Shown here in pieces: positions 42,304 to 52,206 of a stretch of DNA of 64,000 nucleotides (position 1 is its first letter; the number at the start of each line of letters is the position of its first letter). Both the position numbers and the translations under genes were made by a program. The notes beneath the pieces were generated by a model that was not told the origin of the DNA, made no database searches, and saw nothing but the letters and a program-made list of their open reading frames with translations. The DNA is from Zygnema cylindricum. Lineage: Eukaryota; Streptophyta; Zygnematophyceae; Zygnematales; Zygnemataceae. Location: NCBI GenBank assembly GCA_037447655.1, contig JBBHKE010002640.1, positions 546,696-610,695 of the forward strand, written 5' to 3'.

Positions 42304-43235
42304 GATCGATCATGGAAGCCCAAACGTGGGAGCTTGTGGAGCTTCCACCAGATCGAAAAGCCATTGGCTGCAAGTGGGTCTTCAAGGTGAAGCTCAACCC
42401 AGACAACACCATTGAAAGGTATAAAGCTCGTCTGGTTGCAAAGGGTTTTAGTCAAAAGGAAGGAATAGACTACGAGGAAACCTTCTCTCTTGTTGTTAGG
42501 TTTCCTACTGTCAGAGTCTTATTGTCTTTAGCTGCAATTGAGAATATGGAATTGCATCAAATGGATGTTAAAACTGCCTTCTTGCATGGAGACTTAGAGG
42601 AAGTAATTTACATGAAACAACCTGAAGGTTATGTAGAAAAAGGAAAGGAAAATCTAGTCTGTAAACTGTTGAAATCATTGTATGGATTGAAACAGGCTCC
42701 GAGACAGTGGAATTTGAAGTTGGATGAGTTTCTTACCAGCTTAGGCTTTACAAGGATCAGCTCAGACCACTCTGTTTATGTCATGGACGGAAATGATGGT
42801 GTGATTTATGTAGCAGTGTATGTGGATGATCTGCTGCTAATCAGCAAATCATTGAATGAGATAAACAAGATAAAAGCAGCTTTGAATGCCAGGTTTGAAA
42901 TGAAAGACTTAGGTGAAGCTAAGTATATCCTAGGCATTCAAGTAGAGAGAGGTAGGAGTCAGAGAGTTATTTACCTTACTCAGAGAGAGGCCATTGGAAA
43001 TGTACTTGAAAGATTTGGTATGGCAGATGCAAAAGGGAGTGCCACTCCTATGGAGTTCAGGCAAAAGGTGGAAGGAAAGGAGACAGATGGAGGAATGACT
43101 CTGGAAGATGATATGGAAGCAGGGGAGTCAGATTTCATGTCCACGATTCCCTACAGACAAATTGTTGGGAGTCTTATCTACTTTATGAACTGCACTCGTC
43201 CGGATATTGCAGCGGCTGTTGGAGCTCTGAGTTGA
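42228..43235 (+). CDS. TE12: reverse transcriptase (Copia)
   Basis: The frame is open from 42228 (EPLTIQEAFSVPEKDHW) and reads on from the integrase in the neighbouring frame. It shows WELVELPPDRKAIGCKWVFK, ARLVAKGFSQKEGIDYEETF, HQMDVKTAFLHGDLEEVIYM, KSLYGLKQAPRQWNLKL, the active site YVAVYVDDLLLISKS (YVDD), DLGEAKYILGIQVERG and IVGSLIYFMNCTRPDIAAAV. TGA at 43233 stands where relatives have an Arg codon (LSRSLQ). It copies element RNA into cDNA. Confidence 0.94.
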   Translation, partial: EPLTIQEAFSVPEKDHWISAANDEMRSIMEAQTWELVELPPDRKAIGCKWVFKVKLNPDNTIERYKARLVAKGFSQKEGIDYEETFSLVVRFPTVRVLLSLAAIENMELHQMDVKTAFLHGDLEEVIYMKQPEGYVEKGKENLVCKLLKSLYGLKQAPRQWNLKLDEFLTSLGFTRISSDHSVYVMDGNDGVIYVAVYVDDLLLISKSLNEINKIKAALNARFEMKDLGEAKYILGIQVERGRSQRVIYLTQREAIGNVLERFGMADAKGSATPMEFRQKVEGKETDGGMTLEDDMEAGESDFMSTIPYRQIVGSLIYFMNCTRPDIAAAVGALS

Positions 43236-43805
43236 AGTCTTCAGAATCCGAAGAAATCAGATTGGGAGGCAGCAAAACGAGTTCTGAGATATCTTGCAGG
43301 TACACGAGATCTCCGACTGTCTCTTGGAGGAGATGAAGTGAAAATTAGCACCTGGAGCGATGCGAGTTATGGTGATATGCCAAGCCGACGTTCTACCACT
43401 GGATTCATTCTGAAGATCGGTAATGGTACTTGCTGCTGGACAAGCAAGCTCCAAAAGGTGACTGCTCAGTCAACCATGGAAGCTGAATACATGGCAGCCA
43501 GCTCAGCTGTCAAGGAACTTCTTTGGGTAAAGTCTCTTTTACAAGAACTGAAATTTATGCAGTCTGGTCCTCAGGTCATATGGTGTGACAATCAAGCTGC
43601 TATTGCTATTGCTTCTAATCCTAGTCATCATTTCAAAAGCAAGCATATTGACATTAAGTTACACTTTGTGAGGGAAAAGGTGATGGCCAGAATTCTGAAA
43701 CTCAGCTACTTACCTGATGAGAAAATGTTGGCAGATATGATGACAAAACCCTTACCTGCTCTAAAATTGAAATTTTGTAGAGAGGGATGTGGTCTAAGTG
43801 GTTAG
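43236..43805 (+). CDS. TE12: RNase H, after the stop
   Basis: Continues in frame with RT: SLQNPKKSDWEAAKRVLRYL, then the RNase H acidic residues in TWSDASYGDMPSRR, STMEAEYMAASSAVKELLWV, WCDNQAAIAIASNP and HIDIKLHFVREKV, and the C-terminal DEKMLADMMTKPLPA. It ends in TAG at 43803. All four catalytic acids are present. If the TGA were read through, this would be the normal C-terminus of Pol. Confidence 0.93.
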   Translation, partial: SLQNPKKSDWEAAKRVLRYLAGTRDLRLSLGGDEVKISTWSDASYGDMPSRRSTTGFILKIGNGTCCWTSKLQKVTAQSTMEAEYMAASSAVKELLWVKSLLQELKFMQSGPQVIWCDNQAAIAIASNPSHHFKSKHIDIKLHFVREKVMARILKLSYLPDEKMLADMMTKPLPALKLKFCREGCGLSG

Positions 43806-43814
43806 TAGAGTCTA

Positions 43815-43828
43815 AAGCTTTAGGGGAG
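43815..43828 (+). other. TE12 polypurine tract
   Basis: AAGCTTTAGGGGAG ends at the base before the 3' LTR. The same purine core, TTTAGGGGAG, stands at 56394-56403 in TE14. Confidence 0.85.
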
Positions 43829-44708
43829 TGTTGTTTTGAAAGCTTTAGTCCTCACTAAGCTTCATAGGTGAGGGGAGTGTTTCTCAGTACTTAGAATATT
43901 TTGTGAAAGTCTGGTTCAGTATGTACCAGAATTAATGTTACAGTAAACAGTGAGGGAGTTCACGGTGTGACACACTTCAGGACACGCGTCGGTAAATGAG
44001 AAACTCTACAAAGATCCGTTCGTACTATTCGAACTTACCACAAAGACCGAGGTGTCACATAAAAGTTTCATCTTGGATGAAACTTCGAAATGATGGACGG
44101 TGAAGATTTGTTGCCGACGCAAGGTGGTCATCCGGGACCACGTCTGTAATTATCTGACGTGTTTATACACGGTGTACTGTGACGTTACTTATCTTTAGTT
44201 TGTACAGAAGCGTGTTTTGTTTGATTAGTGTCTAAGTTCAGATTCTTTCTATATGACATACCTTGACATATTCAGGTATCCTCCTTTCAGATAGTAGATA
44301 TTATTGATGCATCGGTGATATGTCTTCTTTGCTTAGTTAGAGTAGTGAGTGGCTGCTAGCTCTTAGAAGAATAGATCTTTTAGGTATAAATATAGGACTT
44401 AACCATTTTAGAATAATCAAGTTGTTGTATCAAAATTATGCTGAGTCATTTTTGATATATTTGACTGAGAATATTTCTCAGATCTGTTTGCAGATTTCTG
44501 TGTAAATTTGCACTTGTGTTCATTTGTGTATTATCTGCATTGTGTCAGATTTGTAGGCCATTTGGTTGCCTAATTTGTCTTTGGCTGTGTTCCAAAGTTG
44601 TGTGTATTTTTTTGAGCATCTGTGAGAGCTTCTTGCTTATCTAAATTCTGTGATGACTACTCCAGCATCATCTTCATCTTCAGTTGGTGTAGTAGTCACA
44701 GAACAACA
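43829..44708 (+). repeat. TE12 3' LTR (880 bp)
   Basis: TGTTGTTTTGAAAG to AGAACAACA, then the target duplication AGGTT. It keeps the gag ATG, which here reads out of the element for a few codons into flanking DNA. Confidence 0.96.
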
Positions 44709-44726
44709 AGGTTCGTTTCAGGCATG

Positions 44727-44985
44727 AATTTTTATTGTTATTTTTATTTATTAATTTTTGAAGTGTACAAAATGAGAATTTTTGTTATTATTTTTATTCA
44801 ATATTTTATGAAGTGTATAAAATATGATATATTATTTTTATTTTTATTAATCATTTTATGACGTGTACAAAATGTGAGTTTTAATTATTATTTTTATTTA
44901 TTATTTTGTAAAGTGTATAAAATGTGAACTTTTATTCTTATTATTATTAATTATTTTTTGAAGTGTACAAATTTTAAAATCTTAT
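44727..44985. repeat. 50-bp A+T-rich minisatellite, five units
   Basis: The word (A/C)(A/C)GTGTA(C/T)AA recurs at 44761, 44811, 44861, 44911 and 44961, exactly 50 bp apart, with TTATTTTTATT spacers. Five imperfect units. There is no coding potential. Confidence 0.9.
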
Positions 44986-45031
44986 TATTATTATTATTAA
45001 TTGGAGTAGCAGTAGCTAGTACCACCTGCTA

Positions 45032-46173
45032 ACTGTAGCCTGGTAGGGAATTTCTACCTGGCCGATGACTTTCGGAAGTTCGGCAAAGGCAGGGGAGTGC
45101 TCCGTCATTGCAAGAATACTCTCATACTTCCGGGTATAAAGGGTAAGGGCCGACCCTCTGAAGTACTGACCAAGGAGAGAGAATGCTACACGATGATCAT
45201 ATCGATCTTGATATCGAAATACAAAATCACGCATTTCGGTATCATAGAGCATGCGGAAATGGGATAATGATATATTATCCTTCATCCCCGAAAAGCAAAA
45301 TTGCATTTTGCTCATGGGGTCCTCCAAGGAGGAAGCCATGTCACCGACTGGCGTCTACGAAGATGGGACCAAAATGAGACTAAGAGAAGACCAAAAGGAG
45401 ATGGAAGCAGAAGTGGATTCCTCGACACTTTTGTCATCAGTTTCCTCTACAGATAGCGTAGAGGAGACAGATGACGAAGAAGAGATGGATGTGAGTCCTG
45501 ATTAGACAGACGGTGTTCTCGATACCGGAACTGAAACTATAGGAAAATGAGGTAGACTCACTAGATCCGTTTGGTCTACAGGTGATTGGCGGAAAACAAG
45601 GCCACAAGGCCACTACGAGTAGACTCGGGACGAAAATTAAGATTGTTCCAATCGGTGGGCATAAAAGGAAAATGGGTACCACGACGACGGGGTAATGAAC
45701 ACGATCTATCCGAAATACAACAAGTGAGAACCATACCAAACACGTAGGCAACAATCTCAAATAGTCTCTAGCAGGACTGCGATGGCCAGATCTAATCAAA
45801 AAGTCGCTTTTACTGAAACCTCTAACCTGCAAACGAGTGGGCAAGGCCAAAGGGCCAGATCTATAAAAGCAAAAAAATGCTAAACAAGCACCCGGAGGTG
45901 CAGATCGAAGGCTCCACAATCAGAAAATAGTTATATCGAAGGCCACCAACGGCCAGATCTAACCAAAAAATTCCACGCCAAACATACAACAGGAAAAACA
46001 CAAGGCCACTCATGGCCAGATAGCAAGCATGGAAAGCTGGGAAATGCAGATGGTCAATACACTTGGATTTAATGGGACCCAATCCACACACGAACTCTCT
46101 AAATAGTACAGCAACTATCACTACACGCGCTTGCACCCGCAAGGCGTCGTGATACTTACACAACACCTTTAAT
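45032..46173 (-). repeat. 1.14-kb terminal direct repeat, copy 1
   Basis: Nearly identical to 48733-49875 (only a handful of differences, mostly in the gag end). It runs from CCTGGTAGG.AA to CACAACACCTTTAAT. It carries gag from the start at 45662 (MPTDWNNLNF) to about residue 210 in broken frames (MASSLEDPMSKMQFCFSGMK at 45339), then leaves gag at 45040. Confidence 0.9.
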
Positions 46174-47152
46174 CATACGTCGCGTCACTAATGTTTTAAA
46201 ACCGTACGTCGCGGTGTTAATGTCTTGAAATTGTACATCACATCAATCTAAAATCTGCGACAAAAACAAAAGTACGGAACGCTCACGCGAATATGTATCT
46301 CCGTGTCACCCGCGGCATTCTCGGCGTCTCTTCGAAGTAAGTACACAATGAATCCTGCGTTCAAACATGATTTTAACACAAACCGCCATTAGTGTAGCGC
46401 AGCCCGTAATATTCCTACAAATAAACAAAATTCATGTCACGACACAATGCGCCATGACAGCTGTCGTGCATGTGTCTAATCAAACCAATAAACATGCAAC
46501 CTAACCAGCTGGCGAGTAAAAAACGTGGAATAGATGACAACAAAGCAGATCCCGAAGCAAAAAGAGTTATAAAAAAATGCTAAAATGAATATGACAATAT
46601 GAAAAGGAAATAACAGGTGGAAAGGATAAAAGGTGGAAAGTGAGTGGGAAGCCGAGAGAGAGATCCATTTATTCCCCCCCCAGGCTGGCTAACAAAATCA
46701 GAAGCCCGCGAAGACGCGCATCAACAGTCTCTTTAGAAGTGAGTATCTTCGTGGAATACAAATTTAGTGAAACATCCTACAAATAACGCGAAGCTCCAAG
46801 CTTGGCATGTTCCCTAATAGGCATGTTATCTGCACCCTGGGAACTCAATGTCCCATTAGAAGTTTTCTTGACGATCGAGAGAATGCATAGAGAGATACAT
46901 GGAGAGATGTCAGTATCTAATGTGTCGATACAAGCATAAGCAGGAAGTGTTGTCGCCGAATGAGCCATGATAGGCAAGGGCTTCTGTATCGAAATAAGTG
47001 GAAGGCAAATCTTCCACTCAGGAAAGTCATTGGGTCTGTAAATGAATGTCTAGTCATGCATATCTACACCGCCGCCAACCCAAAATATAACGTCCTTGCC
47101 AACCAAACATTTGTAATCACTACACTTAGAAACGAGCGCATGTGACGAAATG
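46174..47152. other. No gene; non-coding tail of TE13
   Basis: No ORF with family similarity. CpG-rich at the start (ACGTCGCG words at 46178-46220). A C8 run at 46674-46681 gives a G run on the element strand, but it does not lead directly into the repeat. The tail separates the protease from repeat copy 1. Confidence 0.55.
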
Positions 47153-49364
47153 TCAGAAAAATTCAGTTTCGATTTCTGTTTGAAACCAAAACACGAGGGG
47201 GTCTTTGGTGATTCCAAGGACCGGCTCTGTGGTACCAGCTGAAGTTAGTAACCGTATGGTTGTAGGTTGCACCTTGTGTTCCGTGAAGCTAAGCTTGAGC
47301 GCAAATCCGAATCTTATGATCATGGGTTTGACTCTGGTGTCCATGAGAGGGAGGGAAGGTGCGATACCATTGACTGCGAAAGAGTGTCGGTTGGTATCAA
47401 AAAAGCTGATGTGGGGATCCAATGTACGACGTTCTTCCGCCGAAATTGGCTGGATTGCTGACAGATTGCGATTGAGCTGCAACGCGCGTAAAGCAGCGGC
47501 TGCAACGACCTCACCCGAAATAGGGGAGGCCTTGGGCACGTCCTCGATCATAGACAATAAAATGCTCAAACGTTCTTTGACGCGATGAGCATCTTGGATT
47601 GTACTATCCAAGATTGTTAGTGCTTCAGCTACAATAGCCGAAGCCGTTGCCGGAAAAGGGGAGAGAGTTTCTTTCTGAAAGATAGTGGGATTCGAAAATT
47701 TGTTACTTTTCCAACTCGATTATGATTTGCCGAGCCTTTGTCAAACGTGGCTGCTCATTGTCGGACGATAGAATCTCGAAGGGTTCGACCGGCCAACGTC
47801 GGCATATGAACGACCGTTCGGGCCATTTCGATAAACAGCTTCTTCATTTCTGCCATGAGGGCTGCGAGTTGTTCCTATCATAGCTACCAACTTAGCTGCC
47901 ATAGTAGCTTGCAGCTCTATCTTTTCTCTCTCTCCAAGAGAAATTTTAGAAGGAGTAGATTCCTTCTCGGTCTCCTTAAGTGGGTTGACCGGTTTGGCGG
48001 AACGGGCGAGAATACCCCCATTCTTGATATGATTTTGATATGATAACTCTGGGTTCCTAATATTGCATCGATGGGCGTAATGTCCGATCTAGTGACAGTG
48101 AGTGCATGTGGCAGTCTTATCGGGACACATGCGGGCTTCATGCCTTGTTTCTCTGTAACGAAAACATAATTTGTTTACAGAGTTAAATGGTGGAGCCCCC
48201 ATGGCAGGCACCTTTGGAGGCCTATGGTTGGGCCATGGATTGCTTGGTGGGAGAAGTGGATGAGCGACTTCCGAACGGTCATGAGCATCCCACCAACATG
48301 TTTGCATCTCATATTCAATTGGGTATTGGGCAATCTGCTCAAAAGTGAATTTCAGGCCGTACAGTTGACTTAGGTGAGCTTGAATAATTTTTTTTGATAG
48401 GGAAAGAAATTGTCCGACAAATTTGTGGACTGCCTCCGCATCTGACATTAAATCGGGAAGGGAACCTCGCAAGGTTTCCATAAGGGCTCGTAAGGCGGGT
48501 GTTGTTTCACCAGACTTCCGCTCGAAAATAAATGAGCTCTGTAACTTGGTCCGGATTCTGCATTCGGTATTCTTCTTCCAGAAGATCAAACATGACCGAG
48601 AGTGGGTCACGCAGTGGAATAGTCTTTCCTGACCTAGTCGAAACTGTTGCTTGGGCTGCCAGGGCGTATTGCCGAGGGACCTCAGGAATGGTGGGAATTA
48701 TCTCGCCACCCATGGGGTCTAATACTTCAAGGACTGCAACCTGGTAGGAAAATTTCTACCTGGCCGAAGACTTCCGGAAGTCCGACAAAGGCAAGGGAGT
48801 ACTCCGTCATTGCAAGAATACTCTCATACTTCTGGGTATAAAGGGTAAGGGCCGACCCTCTGAGGTACCGACCAAGGAGAGAGAATGCTACACGATGATC
48901 ATATCGATCTTGATATCGAAATACAAAATCACGCATTTCGGTATCATAGAGCATGCGGAAATGGGATAATGATATATTATCCTTCATCCCCGAAAAGCAA
49001 AATTGCATTTTGCTCATGGGGTCCTCCAAGGAGGAAGCCATGTCACCGACTGGCGTCTACGAAGATGGGACCAAAATGAGACTAAGAGAAGACCAAAAGG
49101 AGATGGAAGCAGAAGTGGATTCCTCGACACTTTTGTCATCAGTTTCCTCTACAGATAGCGTAGAGGAGACAGATGACGAAGAAGAGATGGATGTGAGTCC
49201 TGATTAGACAGACGGTGTTCTCGATACCGGAACTGAAACTATAGGAAAATGAGGTAGACTCACTAGATCCGTTTGGTCTACAGGTGATTGGCGGAAAACA
49301 AGGCCACAAGGCCACTACGAGTAGACTCGGGACGAAAATTAAGATTGTTCCAATCGGTGGGCAT
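47153..49364 (-). pseudogene. TE13: Gag and aspartic protease, broken
   Basis: Start MPTDWNNLNF at 49364, then stops. Capsid part FCFSGMKDNISLSHFRMLYD and VAFSLLGRYLRGSALTLYTQ (49041-48800). DPLSVMFDLLEEEYRMQNPD (about 48600) and LRALMETLRGSLPDLMSD follow in shifted frames. The knuckles are decayed: CFRYRETRHEARMC, then CTHCH and a stop. C-terminal, 47611-47153: RTLDPHISFFDTNRHSFAVN, then a retropepsin-like block LPLMDTRVKPMIIRFGFALK and TIRLLTSAGTTEPVLGITKD. The catalytic triad DTG reads DTR, a single GGA to AGA change. TE2 is the same family but lacks the protease. Confidence 0.72.
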
Positions 49365-49875
49365 AAAAGGAAAATGGGTACCACGACGACGGGGTAATGA
49401 ACACGATCTATCCGAAATACAACAAGTGAGAACCATACCAAACACGTAGGCAACAATCTCAAATAGTCTCTAGCAGGACTGCGATGGCCAGATCTAATCA
49501 AAAAGTCGCTTTTACTGAAACCTCTAACCTGCAAACGAGTGGGCAAGGCCAAAGGGCCAGATCTATAAAAGCAAAAAAATGCTAAACAAGCACCCGGAGG
49601 TGCAGATCGAAGGCTCCACAATCAGAAAATAGTTATATCGAAGGCCACCAACGGCCAGATCTAACCAAAAAATTCCACGCCAAACATACAACAGGAAAAA
49701 CACAAGGCCACTCATGGCCAGATAGCAAGCATGGAAAGCTGGGAAATGCAGATGGTCAATACACTTGGATTTAATGGGACCCAATCCACACACGAACTCT
49801 CTAAATAGTACAGCAACTATCACTACACGCGCTTGCACCCGCAAGGCGTCGTGATACTTACACAACACCTTTAAT
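48733..49875 (-). repeat. 1.14-kb direct repeat, copy 2
   Basis: The partner of 45032-46173, offset 3701-3702 bp. This copy is continuous with the gag interior on one side and with more leader on the other. TE2 shows the same continuity at 5070-5120, so copy 2 is the original position. Confidence 0.88.
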
Positions 49876-50027
49876 AATCTGGTGATTATCAAAGGTGAAC
49901 CGCAAGGCATCGTGATACTTACACAGCACCTTTAATAATCTGGTGATTATCAAAGGTGAACTGCAGCTGATCGCTACAGATGAATCTGGTGATTATCAAA
50001 GGTGAACCGCAGCTGATCGCTACAGAT
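49840..50027. repeat. Short tandem duplications in the TE13 leader
   Basis: CGCAAGGC(G/A)TCGTGATACT at 49840 and 49901 starts a 61-bp unit present twice. AATCTGGTGATTATCAAAGG recurs at 49876, 49937 and 49983 (61 and 46 bp apart). TE2 has a single version near 5070-5130. Confidence 0.85.
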
Positions 50028-51060
50028 GGGGCTTTGCAGAGCCTCAAAGGGCGAATCCGCTCCGCAATCCACTCCTGAAATTTTCTCCGAAAAGTGTCCC
50101 TTCTAAGTGTCCTCCGGACCGTGCGGGCCTCCACAAGTGAATATCCACACCCAAAGGAAGAGGAAAAAAAAAATACGGAACAAAGAAAACAAAAGCAAAT
50201 ATACTTGGTAGTGAGTTAGGATGAGGGGAAAAGGGGCTGGCCAAACCATAGGTTTTCGGCAAATCTTAGGCTTGAAGCAACCCTAATTCTGCAAGAAACC
50301 CTAATTGACAACCAAGAAAAAACTAAATTGTCAAAAAAAATATATAGGTATAAGTATGCAGCAAAGAAATAGGATAGGATGAGGTAAGAGGAAAGCTCTT
50401 AAAGAAATAAATTGGGAAAACTAAATAAAAGTATTTTAAATGTATAAATTTTAGATATATATCAATTTTTTTTTTTTAATTTTTCTTGAATGGAAAACTG
50501 AAAAAGAAACTACAAGTGGAGAAGAAATAGGATTAAAACCGATGGAAAGATAAAACCGGGTCAAAAAGGAAGAAACCGGATTAAAAATAGGTGAAAGATA
50601 ATGTATAAATAGAGAGATAGATTTTACATGGTAAATAATTTTTAATATGTATTTTTTTCTTTAAATTTTGTTCTCACACCAAACTGAGAAGCAAAACTGA
50701 CAATGACAGATAAATTGGATTGGAAATGGAAAAGAAAAAACCAAGAACCAAAACTGCAAATGAAAGATAATATTTTTTTTATGTTTTTTTCAACAAAAAC
50801 TGAAAATGAAATGTAACATTTTTTTTTTGATTTTTTTTTTTAAAACACACAAAATTTTTAATATATTTTTTTTTCTTTAAATTTTTTTCTCACACCAAAC
50901 TGAGAAGCAAAACTGACAATAACAGATAAATTGGATTGGAAATGGAAAAGAAAGATAATATTTTTTTTATGTTTTTTTCAACAAAAACTGAAAATGAAAT
51001 GTAACATTTTTTTTTTGATTTTTTTTTTTTTAAAACACACAACAAGGGAGAGGTGAATGA
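50028..51060. other. A+T-rich TE13 leader with a ~200-bp duplication
   Basis: Poly-T runs and GAGAAGCAAAACTGACAAT blocks. A unit from the CTTTAAATTTT stretch to TTTAAAACACACAA occurs at about 50650-50857 and 50865-51044. No gene is seen. It corresponds to 5700-6225 of TE2. Confidence 0.7.
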
Positions 51061-51587
51061 TAATTTGAGAGTACAGGAATACTAAGCCGATGGGTAGCCA
51101 CTAGGCTCCACGGTCTGGGCGTATTCCTTACAGGAGTTAGATCTAGGATTGCAAATAAAGAAAAACAGCAACCGAAACAGAAAACAATAAATAGCAAACT
51201 GTAAAGTATTCGAAATAACCAAAATCTGACAAAGCTTACAATTCTAACAATAAGCCACAAAATAGCAAATAATCAGAAAGAAAATAAGTAAAACTAGCAC
51301 GAGAAAAATACAAGAAAGCAAAAATCTGCACAGAATCCGAGATAACTGAATTCCAACACACTAATAATCAATCGCAAAAAATGATAATAGAAAACAAGCA
51401 ATTGAAAGCTATTGAGAATCCGAGATAACCGGATTCTAACAAACCACAAGCAAACGCCAACCAAGGCAACAGAAATTTGACAACAAAAAGTCAAACCCTA
51501 ATTCACAGCAGGCATACACAAGGGTCTAGAGATAGCCTGAGAAAGTCGGCAAAATCCACACTAAAAGAGGTTGTTAAAGGGAAACCA
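51061..51587 (-). other. TE13 outer leader, cut by TE14
   Basis: GGTAGCCACTAGGCTC at about 51089 marks the block shared with TE2 (6273). The rest is A-rich, with CCGAGATAAC repeats at 51339 and 51419. No gene is seen. Confidence 0.55.
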
Positions 51588-52206
51588 TGCGCACTAAGGA
51601 CGTTCATACCATCGAATCAACATTCATCTGGACTTTTGCGGCTGATGTTGACTAAGCATTGGCAACATTAATTGTACAAACAATATCTGTAAATATTTGG
51701 AAAACAATAAGTTAACGTTTAGTGAATTAATTAATAGTGTTACACTGGTCATTTAGCGGCATGCATTAATTAGGGTTTTGGAGGTACTCACGGTACAATA
51801 AAGTACATGCTCGATACTTTGTCGTAAGTCAAAATAGTAATTTAGTACATTCACCCGAATTAGTGTAGACCAGTAGATACTCACTGTGAGTATATAGTTT
51901 AGGACTTAGTCAAATTTGTATTATCCGATTTTGGGATTATGACATTTTAAGGGCAATTTTTGGGAAAATTCCAGGAGTCATATCTTATGGTTTACTATGT
52001 CACTTGGGCTGCAATTTTGGAAATTGTCAGTTTACTTTGTTGTGTGTCATTGGGAGAAATTTGAGGCATATTGGCATTTTGAGTCATATTTTGTGTGAGC
52101 TGAAAGTTGGCTGTTGAGTAGGTTCTTGATAGTTTATGCTGTTTTCCATGTCTACTTCCACTACTACTGCTAGTCCTCCTCCTGCAACGATGGTTGTAGA
52201 ACAACA
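51588..52206 (+). repeat. TE14 5' LTR, 3' part
   Basis: Matches 56945-57550 from CCATCGAATCAACATTCATC onward. TATATAG at 51891 is followed by AGGACTTAG at 51901. Gag ATG at 52148. Ends at GAACAACA. Confidence 0.88.

Larger units (their letters stand above)
38851..44708 (+). mobile_element. TE12: complete, young family II Copia
   Basis: 5' LTR 38851-39731, gag-pol 39676-43805, polypurine tract 43815-43828, 3' LTR 43829-44708. AGGTT stands at 38846-38850 and 44709-44713. The LTR ends have a 7-bp perfect inverted repeat (TGTTGTT/AACAACA). By eye the two LTRs differ by about seven substitutions and one single-base indel (about 0.8%). Only a frameshift and one stop break the pol reading, so this is the youngest element in the window. 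Confidence 0.97.
45032..51587 (-). mobile_element. TE13: gag/protease element related to TE2
   Basis: Minus-strand order: A+T-rich leader (51587-49876), leader plus gag N-terminus (49875-48733), rest of gag and protease (48732-47153), non-coding tail (47152-46174), then a second copy of the leader plus gag N-terminus (46173-45032). No RT, RNase H or integrase was found. The right side is cut by TE14. Whether the 1.14-kb repeats are true LTRs is open. Confidence 0.65.

Noticed and set aside
44727-44985. CRISPR-like regular spacing
   Set aside because: The whole 50-bp unit repeats; there are no unique spacers. The context is a plant nuclear repeat region.
46672-46683. Poly-C run as the polypurine tract of TE13
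   Set aside because: On the element strand the G run is not followed by a TG.. LTR start, and it lies ~500 bp from repeat copy 1.
45437-49621. Identical 160-codon minus ORFs at 45437-45919 and 49139-49621
   Set aside because: The two are identical only because they sit in the 1.14-kb duplicated leader. They overlap the gag start region in another frame and have no counterpart in TE2.
50330-51050. Origin of replication or matrix attachment region
   Set aside because: Only A+T richness and poly-T runs support it, and the same sequence type belongs to the leader of the TE2/TE13 family.
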